Part shown: positions 1 through 8,423 of the stretch, one piece after another | How the letters are laid out: every line of letters starts with the position of its first letter | Position numbering within the stretch: position 1 is the stretch's first letter | NCBI GenBank assembly: GCA_937927565.1 | Contig: CALBDV010000116.1 | Coordinates: 1-21,280, forward strand | Length of the DNA stretch: 21,280 nt | Direction: 5' to 3' | Origin: an uncultured Holophagales bacterium | Lineage (GTDB): Bacteria > Acidobacteriota > Thermoanaerobaculia > UBA5066 | Program-made: the position numbers and the translations under genes | The notes under the pieces: model-generated | The model's input: the letters and a program-made list of their open reading frames with translations, nothing else | What the model was told of the DNA's origin: nothing | Databases searched by the model: none

Positions 1-244
1 GGCGCTGCCGAACGTCCCGATCTTCGGGATCGGCGGCATCGAGACGGTCGAGCACGTCCTCGAGTTCCTGATCGCCGGGGCGAATGCCGTCCAGGTCGGC
101 ACGGCCAACTTCCGCGACCCGAGCGTCTGCGGCCGGCTCGTCCGCGACCTCGCGCTCTGGTGCGACCGGCACGGCGTGGCGCGCGTCGCCGACCTGAGCG
201 GGACGCTGAAGACCCGGCCACGCCCGGAGAAAGCCTATGTCTGA
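1..244 (+). CDS. pyrD: Dihydroorotate dehydrogenase, C-terminal end (partial)
   Basis: The reading frame is open from base 2 and gives about 80 C-terminal residues before TGA at 242-244; the start lies outside the window. The visible part has the FMN phosphate-binding end of the TIM barrel, with FGIGGIETVEHVLEFL followed by GANAVQVGTANF, which is typical of class 1 (1B type) dihydroorotate dehydrogenase. The enzyme oxidises dihydroorotate to orotate in pyrimidine synthesis; class 1B members are cytoplasmic and often pair with PyrK, which cannot be checked here. Its stop overlaps the pyrF start by 8 bases, so the two are co-translated, and this pathway neighbour supports the call. Confidence 0.88.
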   Translation, partial: ALPNVPIFGIGGIETVEHVLEFLIAGANAVQVGTANFRDPSVCGRLVRDLALWCDRHGVARVADLSGTLKTRPRPEKAYV

Positions 245-953
245 CGGCCGGAAGCGGATCGCCGTCGCTCTCGACGCGTCCGAGCGGGAACGGATACTCC
301 AGCTGGCCCGCCTCGTCGCCCCGGAAGCGGGCGTCCTCAAGGTCGGCCTCGAGGCGTTCTGCGCCCATGGCCCCTCCCTCGTGGCCGAGGTCGCCGCGCT
401 CGCGCCCGTCTTCCTCGACCTGAAGCTCCACGACATCCCGAACACGGTCGGCGGCGCCGCGGCCGCGGCCGCGCGGACGGGCGCGTCGATCCTGAACGTC
501 CACGCCGGTGGCGGGCGCGAGATGATGCGTGTCGCCGGCGAGAGGGCCCGCGAAGCCGCCACGGCAGCCGGCTTTGCGGCCCCGAAGGTGATCGCCGTGA
601 CGATCCTGACATCGCTCGACGCAGCGGCCCTGGGCGAGGTCGGGATCGAAGGGACTCCCCGGGCCGCAGCGCTCCGTCTCGCGGTCCTGGCGAAGGAGTC
701 GGGCCTCGACGGCGTCGTCTGCTCCCCCGAGGAGATCGTCGCAATCCGCGAGGCGTGCGGGCCGGAGTTCCTTCTCGTCGTGCCCGGGATCCGGCCGGCG
801 GGGAGCGCCGCCGCGGACCAGAAGCGGATCGCGACACCCGGCTCCGCCGCGACGGCAGGGGCCGACCTTCTCGTGATCGGGCGTCCGATCACCGGCGCGG
901 CCGACCCCGCGGCCGCCGCCCGGGAGATCGCCCGCGAGATCGAGAAGGGCTGA
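237..953 (+). CDS. pyrF: Orotidine 5'-phosphate decarboxylase
   Basis: 238 residues, normal length for the short bacterial family. It decarboxylates OMP to UMP, the last step of de novo UMP synthesis. The catalytic DLKLHDIPNT motif (Lys-Asp-Lys type active site) lies near residues 61-70. The phosphate-binding segments VVPGIRP and VIGRPIT lie near residues 181-187 and 213-219. The ATG at 237 sits inside the last codons of pyrD (ATGTCTGA overlap), so translation is probably coupled. A convergent gene ends 62 bases downstream with a hairpin between them. The assignment is secure. Confidence 0.96.
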   Translation: MSDGRKRIAVALDASERERILQLARLVAPEAGVLKVGLEAFCAHGPSLVAEVAALAPVFLDLKLHDIPNTVGGAAAAAARTGASILNVHAGGGREMMRVAGERAREAATAAGFAAPKVIAVTILTSLDAAALGEVGIEGTPRAAALRLAVLAKESGLDGVVCSPEEIVAIREACGPEFLLVVPGIRPAGSAAADQKRIATPGSAATAGADLLVIGRPITGAADPAAAAREIAREIEKG

Positions 954-970
954 AGCTGGAATGAATCTGG

Positions 971-992
971 GGGACCCGGTCGAACGGGTCCT
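971..992. terminator. Hairpin between convergent pyrF and the 134-residue gene
   Basis: GGACCCG at 972-978 pairs perfectly with CGGGTCC at 985-991 around a 6-base loop, and a G.T pair can extend it. It lies between two converging genes, so it could end transcription from both sides. No long T tract follows on either strand, so this is a moderate-confidence intrinsic or hairpin-assisted terminator. Confidence 0.5.
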
Positions 993-1015
993 CTCGCTCC
1001 GGCTGCGGGCGGCAG

Positions 1016-1420
1016 CTACTCGACCGGGATCTTCGTGTAGCGGGCCGAACCGCTCTGCTTTTCCGCGGCGCGCTCGGCAAAGGCGATCTCCTCGTCCAGG
1101 AAGTCCCGCAGCGCCCGGAGCAGCTCGACGCCGGACGTGACTGCGCGCTGGGTGGAGTCCGCGTGGCCCCTCTTCGCGAGCTCGAACGCGAAGCGGGTCA
1201 CGAGGTCTCCGACCGGCTTCAGGAAGCAGCCGTCCTTTCCGCAGGGAATGCCGGCGAAGCCCGACGCAACGCCCTCGTAGCGGCGGCTTTCGTCCCGGTC
1301 GGACGTTCGTCCTCCAGAGGCGCCGTCCGGCATCTCCGGGGTCGGGTCGAACCCGGGTCCGAAGTCGTCCTCGAGGCCGTCCCCGGTCTTGCGGGTCGCC
1401 TTCTTCCGGCGCTCAGCCAC
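1016..1420 (-). CDS. Hypothetical protein translationally coupled to an ArsA-family ATPase
   Basis: 134 residues starting with GTG at 1420, overlapping the end of the ArsA-family gene by 8 bases. I do not recognise the family. The first 50 residues are basic then acidic and look disordered (rich in K/R, D/E, G, S). The rest (about 60-134) looks helical, with a pair of cysteines four residues apart near residue 60 (CGKDGC) and a long amphipathic helix at about 95-125. There is no signal peptide or membrane segment. Coupling to the ATPase suggests a partner role, but this is inference only. The next gene downstream converges from the other side. Confidence 0.7.
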   Translation of the reverse strand: MAERRKKATRKTGDGLEDDFGPGFDPTPEMPDGASGGRTSDRDESRRYEGVASGFAGIPCGKDGCFLKPVGDLVTRFAFELAKRGHADSTQRAVTSGVELLRALRDFLDEEIAFAERAAEKQSGSARYTKIPVE

Positions 1421-2618
1421 GTTCGGCCTCCTCGTGGGCCCGCTCGAAGCGGACCGTCAGCCGTCCCGCTTCCACCTTCGCCTTCGTCGGCACGTGTCCG
1501 GACAGCGTCCGCGGAATGGGGATGTGGTGGCGGAAGTTCCCGAGGGTGACGATGAGATCGCCCGAGGCGACCGCCAGCTCGACATCCTCGCGTTCGGCAA
1601 ATGGGAGCTCGAGCGTCAGGACGTAGTGCCCCGCCTTCTTCTGGTAGCTGTACGGAGCCGTCGTCCGGAACGAGGCTGCCGGGTCGATTCCGGAGAAGAG
1701 ACCGTCGCCGAGCTTCGCGAGGTCGGACAGACCGACGACCTGGTCGTCCTTCAGGGGGACGGTCCAGATCGGCACCGGATCGAAGTAGCGTTTCGCTTCA
1801 GCCAGGGAATGCGCCTGCGTCTTCCGCCACTTGTCGAAGAACGGGTCCTCGAGCGCTCCGGGAAGGAGGCGGTTCACGATGACGGCGTCGACGGTGAATC
1901 CGTAGAGTCCGAAATACATGAACGCGCGCTGCGTCTCGCGCAGGACGATCTTCTCGGCGTTCGTCACGAGCCGCACCGTCGTCGTCTTCGGGTCCTTCAG
2001 GAGAGCGTCGACCCCGTCCAGCTTGTCGGCCAGCGCCTGGACGTTGTCGAAGTAGCGTTCCGGCGGCAGCGGGACTCCCGTCACTTTCTCCGCCATGGGG
2101 CGGGCGACCTTCAGGAACGACCGCTCGATCCGGAAGAGCTTCTTCATGTACCAGTCGAGGGTCGGAGGGAGGGAGACGAACCGGAGCGACTCCCCGGTCG
2201 GCGCGCAGTCGAGGATCAGGACGTCGTACGCCTTCTCGCGGGCGTAGCGGTTGACGTAGAGAAGGGCCGAGACCTCCTCCATCCCCGGGAAGATGGCGAG
2301 CTCCTCCGCGAGGACCTCCTCGACCCCCGTGACGGCGAGGAGCGTCGCGATGTAGCCGGAGATGTCCTTCCAGTGACGGCCGATCTCCTCGGTGACGTCG
2401 ACTTCCTGGATCCAGAGGTTCGGAGCGACGGCGACCGGCACGCCGCACCGCTTGTCGGTGAGCCGGCCGTCCAGGTCGAAGACGTCGGCGAGGGAGTGGG
2501 CCGCGTCGACCGACATGACGAGCGTCTTCAGCCCGCGGGCGGCCAGGGTGAGCCCCGTCGCCGCGGCGGCCGTCGTCTTTCCGACCCCGCCCTTGCCCGT
2601 GTAGAGGAGGATTCTCAT
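1413..2618 (-). CDS. ArsA/GET3-family ATPase with C-terminal HSP20-like domain
   Basis: 401 residues. The N-terminus has the deviant Walker A P-loop GKGGVGKTT (8-16), a switch I-like segment SVDAAHSLADVFD (36-48), and DCAPTGE (137-143), all typical of the ArsA/TRC40 branch of SIMIBI ATPases. Residues about 319-401 form a beta-rich domain (YVLTLELPF, GRLTVRFE) resembling the HSP20-like domain found at the end of many bacterial ArsA-like proteins. There is no arsR, arsB or arsC nearby, so arsenite export is unlikely. A role in handling proteins or membrane clients is possible but unproven. It starts at ATG 2618 with no clear Shine-Dalgarno; a TAAGAT box lies at 2634-2639, and a 134-residue gene overlaps its end. 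Confidence 0.9.
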   Translation of the reverse strand: MRILLYTGKGGVGKTTAAAATGLTLAARGLKTLVMSVDAAHSLADVFDLDGRLTDKRCGVPVAVAPNLWIQEVDVTEEIGRHWKDISGYIATLLAVTGVEEVLAEELAIFPGMEEVSALLYVNRYAREKAYDVLILDCAPTGESLRFVSLPPTLDWYMKKLFRIERSFLKVARPMAEKVTGVPLPPERYFDNVQALADKLDGVDALLKDPKTTTVRLVTNAEKIVLRETQRAFMYFGLYGFTVDAVIVNRLLPGALEDPFFDKWRKTQAHSLAEAKRYFDPVPIWTVPLKDDQVVGLSDLAKLGDGLFSGIDPAASFRTTAPYSYQKKAGHYVLTLELPFAEREDVELAVASGDLIVTLGNFRHHIPIPRTLSGHVPTKAKVEAGRLTVRFERAHEEAERG

Positions 2619-2633
2619 CGGTGGAAGGGCGCC

Positions 2634-2639
2634 ATCTTA
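2634..2639 (-). promoter_or_regulatory. Candidate -10 box upstream of the ArsA-family gene
   Basis: TAAGAT on the minus strand lies 15 bases before the ATG at 2618 inside the 100-base spacer. It fits the TANNNT form seen upstream of other genes in this window. No convincing -35 hexamer is visible, so the predicted leader would be under 10 bases and without a Shine-Dalgarno. Confidence 0.25.
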
Positions 2640-2695
2640 GCGTGCGGGCACACGGATCCCAGGGAAAGGACGCGCAACGAGGCCTCACCGGCTCA

Positions 2696-2712
2696 GGGGC
2701 GCGGAGCGCCTC
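2696..2712. terminator. Weak hairpin after the S4-domain gene
   Basis: GGCGC at 2698-2702 pairs with GCGCC at 2706-2710 around GGA, extendable by one G.T and one G-C pair. It lies just after the stop of the S4-domain gene on the minus strand and has no T tract. It may separate that gene from the ArsA-family unit, but the support is thin. Confidence 0.25.
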
Positions 2713-2718
2713 GGGAGC

Positions 2719-3135
2719 TCAGTAGCCGCGAAGGCGGCCCCGGTCCTCGCGCTCCCGCCGGGAGAGCTTCCCGGCGCTGGCGTCGCGCTTCGGCGCCAGG
2801 AGGCGCTCCAGCCGGCGCGCCTCGACCTGCTCGGGGGTCAGCTCGGGCGTCGTCTCCTCGTAGAGCGTACGGGCCTGGGCCTTCGGAACGTGGTGTTCGG
2901 TGACCGCCTTGACGACGACGGTCCGCCGCCGCCCGGGCACGGTGACCTGGAGCGTGTCTCCCGGTTTCACGGTCCGGTGAGGCTTGGCGGCCGAGCCGTT
3001 CAGGTCGACCTTGCCCCCTTCGCACGCCTCTTTCGCCTGGGAGCGCGTCGGGTAGATGCAGGCGACGTCGAGAAACACGTCGAGGCGGACGCCCCCGGCG
3101 ACCGCCTCGTCCTCGCGCGTCTTCTCGCGCTTCAT
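2719..3135 (-). CDS. S4-domain RNA-binding protein (Hsp15/HslR-like)
   Basis: 138 residues from ATG at 3135. Residues about 16-60 form an S4 RNA-binding domain: RLDVFLDVACIYPTRSQAKE, then GGKVDLNG and KPGDTLQV, which is the usual helix-turn-beta order. The C-terminal 60 residues are charged (E/R/K-rich), as in heat-shock Hsp15-type proteins that bind free 50S subunits. An ORF reading further upstream exists, but the S4 homology and its low-complexity Arg/Ser content argue for the start given here. It sits 22 bases after the DUF4845-like gene in the lepA-lepB run. The exact substrate (ribosome recycling or other structured RNA) cannot be read from the sequence. Confidence 0.82.
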   Translation of the reverse strand: MKREKTREDEAVAGGVRLDVFLDVACIYPTRSQAKEACEGGKVDLNGSAAKPHRTVKPGDTLQVTVPGRRRTVVVKAVTEHHVPKAQARTLYEETTPELTPEQVEARRLERLLAPKRDASAGKLSRREREDRGRLRGY

Positions 3136-3157
3136 CCGCGCAGCAGGCCCCGGGGCA

Positions 3158-3520
3158 TCAGAACACCGGTTTCTGGACGGCCCTGTCGAAAGCGTAGACG
3201 TACTGGTAGCCGAGAACCGAGACCTTCTGGGTGTACTTCGCTTCGACGATGACGTCCGACGCCTGCCGCCGGATCTTGATCTCCTGGAGCGCGAGCGGCG
3301 TTCCGGCCTCCTGCGCGACGACGAAGATCTCGTACTGGATCTTTTCGAGCGGCTTGACCCCTGCAAAGTTCGCCTGCTCGGTCATCGCGTCCAGGACCTT
3401 GTTTCCGGCGATGTGCAGCGGCACGATCTTGAAGAGCGCGATTCCCACGAGAACGACGACGGCGATCCCGATGATCGTCCCGAACGCCCCCTCGCCGCGA
3501 ATCCGGTTCCGGTCGGACAT
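3158..3520 (-). CDS. Single-pass membrane protein, DUF4845-like
   Basis: 120 residues starting at ATG 3520, preceded by AGGAGG about 7 bases upstream, which settles the start over upstream in-frame codons. A basic N-terminus (SDRNRIRGEG) is followed by one transmembrane helix at about 14-34, then a soluble domain of about 85 residues ending in alternating beta strands (VIVEAKYTQKV, YQYVYAFD). The layout and its place right after lepB match DUF4845 proteins, which commonly sit beside signal peptidase I genes; their function is unknown. Family membership is judged by pattern only. The soluble part should face the periplasm. Confidence 0.78.
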   Translation of the reverse strand: MSDRNRIRGEGAFGTIIGIAVVVLVGIALFKIVPLHIAGNKVLDAMTEQANFAGVKPLEKIQYEIFVVAQEAGTPLALQEIKIRRQASDVIVEAKYTQKVSVLGYQYVYAFDRAVQKPVF

Positions 3521-3554
3521 GTTCAGCCTCCTCTTTTCCTTCACCCCGGCGGGT

Positions 3555-4292
3555 CTAACGGACGACATGGAGCGTCCGCTCCCAGCGGGTCCTCGCGAAA
3601 AAGTGTAGCGCGCCGTCGAGAACCCGGCGCACGGCAGCGCCCCGGCCCGCAAACGGCTCCGGCGGGGGCCGGACCGACCAGTAGACGAAGAGCGCCCGCC
3701 CCCGGACCAGGTGCCTCGCGACGGGCCCCCAGCTCCGGGAGTCCCTCGACTCGTCCCGGTTGTCGCCGAGGGCGAAGAAGGTCCCGGCAGGCAGCGCCAG
3801 GGGGGGCATCTCGTCGCGCCCGCGCAGGGAGGCGGGGACGACGCCTCCCGTCAGGAGGGCCGGGTCGCGATGGACCACGTAGGGCTCGTCCCTTTCGGCC
3901 CCGCCGGCGAAGAGGCGCTTGGCCCGGATCTCCACGGTCTCCCCGCCCAGGGCGACCACCCTCTTGATGAAATCGCGTCCCGGGTCCGCGGGACCCCGGA
4001 AGACGACGACGTCGCCGCGGCGGATCTCCCGGCGCGGCAGGAGCGGCCCCCACGGCAGGCTGCGGGGGGCCCAGACGAGCTTGTCGACGACGACGTGGTC
4101 GCCGACGAGGAGGTTCTGCTCCATGGAGCCGCTCGGGATCTGGTAGGCCTCGAAGAGGAACGCCTTGACGAAGAGGGCGAAGACGATCGCGACGAGGACG
4201 GCCTCGAGGTACTCCCTGAGCAGAGAAGAACCTCTCGAGCGCCGGGGGGCCGGATCGGCCCCGGAGCCTTCTTCGCTGCCGGCGGGAGCCAC
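3555..4292 (-). CDS. lepB: Signal peptidase I
   Basis: 245 residues from GTG at 4292, with a GAGGGA Shine-Dalgarno overlapping the lepA stop codon 11 bases upstream. The same frame stays open far upstream across lepA, but that part is antisense-like and not LepB. It cuts signal peptides from secreted proteins at the outer face of the inner membrane. One transmembrane anchor lies at about 30-48. The catalytic serine is Ser56 in PSGSME and the catalytic lysine is Lys110 in DFIKRVVALGGE. Box E, GDNRDESRDSR, is at 177-187. Gene order lepA-lepB is a common arrangement. All key residues are present. Confidence 0.94.
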   Translation of the reverse strand: MAPAGSEEGSGADPAPRRSRGSSLLREYLEAVLVAIVFALFVKAFLFEAYQIPSGSMEQNLLVGDHVVVDKLVWAPRSLPWGPLLPRREIRRGDVVVFRGPADPGRDFIKRVVALGGETVEIRAKRLFAGGAERDEPYVVHRDPALLTGGVVPASLRGRDEMPPLALPAGTFFALGDNRDESRDSRSWGPVARHLVRGRALFVYWSVRPPPEPFAGRGAAVRRVLDGALHFFARTRWERTLHVVR

Positions 4293-4303
4293 GGCCCGGT
4301 CCC

Positions 4304-6103
<1,800 letters not shown>

Positions 6104-6134
6104 GGCGTGCTCGGACGGCGTGCGTCCGAACCTT

Positions 6135-7247
6135 CTATTCTAGCTGATCGGACCTGGCTCCCCCGGGGAGCGCCGACGTGAGGCTCTCGAGCGGCCAGCG
6201 GGAGCGGGCCGTTGCCGAAAGGCCCTCGTGAGGCACCCCCGCCCGGTGACGGAGGAGGCCGGCGAACGCGACCATCGCGGCGTTGTCTCCGGTGAGGGCG
6301 CGCGGGGCGAGGAGGACCTCGACGCCGCGCCGCGGACCCCAGGCGGCGAGCCGCTCGCGGAGAAGGGAATTTGCCGCCACGCCGCCCGACACGGTCAGGA
6401 GCGGGAAGGGGGCCGCCGCGAGGAGGCGGTCGAGACGGTCCTCGATCTGCGCGACCACGGACTCCTGGAACGCGGCGAGGAGGTCGCGAAGCGCTGCGGG
6501 TGCGTCCCCTTCTGCGAGAACGGGGCCCCGAAGGGCGACGCCGGTGTTCGGCGAGAAGCCGAGAGCGGCGAGCCGGTCGCGCACGGCCGTCTTCAGGCCG
6601 GAGAAAGAGAGGTCGAGCGAGCCCCCCTTGAAGCGCGGCACGGCGAAGGGCTGGACGACCCGGCCCGTCCGGGCGAGGCGGTCGACGACGGGCCCCCCGG
6701 GATAGCCGAGCCCCGCCATCTTCGCCACCTTGTCGTAGGCCTCTCCCGCGGCGTCGTCCCGCGTCCGCGCGAGGAGGGAGATCTCTTCCGGGGCGAACGC
6801 GAAGACGTGCGAGTGCCCCCCCGAGACGACGAGGGCCGCGAAGCGCGGCGGGAGCTCCCTGGCGGGAGCACCGTCGAGATCCAGGAACGGAGAGAGCGCG
6901 TGTCCCTCGATGTGGTGTCCCGGGACGAACGGGACGCCGAGACCGAGGGCGATGCCACGCGCCTCGGCGAGGCCGACGAGAAGGGCGCCGACGAGGCCGG
7001 GGCCGGCGGTCGCGACGACGAGACCCACGTCCGCGAGCCGTGCGCCGGCACGCTCGAACGCTTCGTCCAGGAGCGGCGGGAGGTTCGTCAGGTGCGCGCG
7101 GGCCGCGATCTCCGGGACGACCCCGCCGTAGCGGCGGTGCATGTCGATCTGGGAGGAGACGACGGACGAGACGATCGCGCCGTCCTCCCGGAGGAGGGCG
7201 ACGGAGGTCTCGTCGCAGGAGCTCTCGAGGCCGAGGACGAGGCTCAC
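6135..7247 (-). CDS. tsaD: tRNA N6-adenosine threonylcarbamoyltransferase
   Basis: 370 residues from GTG at 7247, whose GTGA overlaps the mtnA stop by 4 bases. TsaD transfers threonylcarbamoyl from TC-AMP to A37 of ANN-decoding tRNAs (t6A), working with TsaB, TsaE and TsaC, which are not in this window. Family motifs are all visible: LGLESSCDET (5-14), the metal-binding HHIEGH (111-116), VVSGGHS (140-146), SFSGLKTAV (214-222), VSGGVAAN (286-293) and DNAAM (321-325). The last 20 residues are longer than usual and unconserved. An in-frame upstream extension across mtnA is a shadow and was not used. Confidence 0.96.
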   Translation of the reverse strand: MSLVLGLESSCDETSVALLREDGAIVSSVVSSQIDMHRRYGGVVPEIAARAHLTNLPPLLDEAFERAGARLADVGLVVATAGPGLVGALLVGLAEARGIALGLGVPFVPGHHIEGHALSPFLDLDGAPARELPPRFAALVVSGGHSHVFAFAPEEISLLARTRDDAAGEAYDKVAKMAGLGYPGGPVVDRLARTGRVVQPFAVPRFKGGSLDLSFSGLKTAVRDRLAALGFSPNTGVALRGPVLAEGDAPAALRDLLAAFQESVVAQIEDRLDRLLAAAPFPLLTVSGGVAANSLLRERLAAWGPRRGVEVLLAPRALTGDNAAMVAFAGLLRHRAGVPHEGLSATARSRWPLESLTSALPGGARSDQLE

Positions 7248-8338
7248 GGAAGGCCGAGAAGGCGGGCGAGCCCCTCGGCGTGCGGGGGGACCGAGACTCC
7301 CGCCTCGGTGACGATGGCATCGACGAGCGCGGCCGGGGTCACGTCGAAGGCGGGGTAGAGCGCCGGGACGCCCGTCGGGGCGACCGAGAGCGGGCTGTCG
7401 CCGGACGGGTCGAGAAGGAGGACCTCGGTCCCGTCCCGCCACTCGATCGGAATCTGCGCCCCGGAGGGGCAGGCGGGGTCGAGCGTCGTCCGGGGAGCCG
7501 CGACGACGAACGGGACACCGTGCGCCCGGCAGGCGAGCGCGACGCCGTAGGTCCCGACCTTGTTCGCGACGTCTCCGTTCGCGGCGATCCGGTCGGCGCC
7601 GACGATCGCGGCCGACACGCGCCCGGAGGCGATGAGCGACGAGGCCGCCACGTCGGGAAGGATCGTGACGCCGATTTCGTCCTTCGCCAGCTCCCAGGCC
7701 GTCAGCCGCGCCCCCTGCCAGAAAGGGCGGGTCTCGTCGGCGAAGACCGAGACGGGGCGTTCGGTGGCCAGCGCCCGAACGACGCCGAGCGCCGTCCCGA
7801 CGCCCGCCGTCGCGAGGGCGCCGGCGTTGCAGTGGGTGAGGAGGGTCACGGGCGAGTCCGGGTCCCCGCCGAGGCACCGTGAGAGCCAGCCGGCGCCGTG
7901 CCGGGCGATCGCCTCGCAGGCAGCGCGGTCCTCGTCCTCGAACCGTCCGGCCTCGGTCTCGAGGAGCGCGACGCGGGCGGAGGGGGGGGCGCCCGCAGAG
8001 GCGCGGAAGGCCGCCCGCATTCGCTCGATGGCGGCTCCGAGGTTCACCGCCGTCGGCCGGGCCGCGGCGAGGCGCACGGCGGCTTCCTCCCAGGCGGCCT
8101 CGAACCCGGCGCTGCGGGCGAGCCGGCGCGCCTCGAGCGCCAGGCCCCAGGCCGCGGCCACGCCGATGAGGGGCGCTCCCCGGACGGCGAGGCTGCGGAT
8201 CGCCTCGCCGGCGTCGTCGGCCGAACGACAGTCGATCCACGTCTCCTGGCGGGGGAGCCGACGCTGGTCGAGGAGGCGGAGTCGGCCGGGCCCGGCGGAG
8301 ATGGGGACGACCCGGGTTTCGAGGGGAGAACTCTTCAC
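7244..8338 (-). CDS. mtnA: S-methyl-5-thioribose-1-phosphate isomerase family protein
   Basis: 364 residues from GTG at 8338. It belongs to the eIF2B/MtnA family. Motifs are VRGAPLIG (52-59), THCNAGALATAG with the catalytic Cys170, and the catalytic Asp249 in GADRIAANGDVANKVGTY. MtnA converts methylthioribose 1-phosphate to methylthioribulose 1-phosphate in methionine salvage. No other salvage gene (mtnB, mtnC, mtnD, mtnK, mtnP) is next to it, and lone MtnA homologues can instead serve 5-deoxyribose disposal (the DHAP shunt). There is no Shine-Dalgarno; a TATAGT box 6 bases before the GTG suggests a leaderless message. The gene heads a minus-strand run with tsaD. Confidence 0.93.
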   Translation of the reverse strand: MKSSPLETRVVPISAGPGRLRLLDQRRLPRQETWIDCRSADDAGEAIRSLAVRGAPLIGVAAAWGLALEARRLARSAGFEAAWEEAAVRLAAARPTAVNLGAAIERMRAAFRASAGAPPSARVALLETEAGRFEDEDRAACEAIARHGAGWLSRCLGGDPDSPVTLLTHCNAGALATAGVGTALGVVRALATERPVSVFADETRPFWQGARLTAWELAKDEIGVTILPDVAASSLIASGRVSAAIVGADRIAANGDVANKVGTYGVALACRAHGVPFVVAAPRTTLDPACPSGAQIPIEWRDGTEVLLLDPSGDSPLSVAPTGVPALYPAFDVTPAALVDAIVTEAGVSVPPHAEGLARLLGLP

Positions 8339-8423
8339 GCGCCGACTATAGAATCGTTCTTCGCCACGAGGTGCCGGTCCGTTCCGGTTCTCCGACAACA
8401 CGACGGACCCGAGGAGTCTTCCG
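8339..8423. promoter_or_regulatory. Divergent promoter region between mtnA and pgk
   Basis: An 85-base spacer between two genes read outward. It holds an AT-rich island, ACTATAGAAT at 8345-8354, in otherwise GC-rich DNA. On the minus strand this gives TATAGT (8345-8350), 6 bases before the mtnA GTG. On the plus strand it gives TAGAAT (8349-8354), which would leave a leader of about 60 bases for pgk. The pgk Shine-Dalgarno GAGGAG is at 8411-8416. No clear -35 element is visible on either strand. Confidence 0.4.

Noticed and set aside
1389..2903. 504-codon plus-strand ORF opposite the ArsA-family gene
   Set aside because: It is antisense to a clear ATPase gene, shows Arg/Asp/Val-rich shadow composition and has no recognisable domain.
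6104..6134. Short hairpin (6111-6116 with 6124-6129) as a regulator of lepA
   Set aside because: Only 6 pairs in GC-rich DNA; too weak to claim as an element on its own.
6135..8240. Apparent 701-residue fusion containing TsaD
   Set aside because: The N-terminal half is a shadow of mtnA; TsaD begins at the GTG at 7247 with a GTGA overlap.
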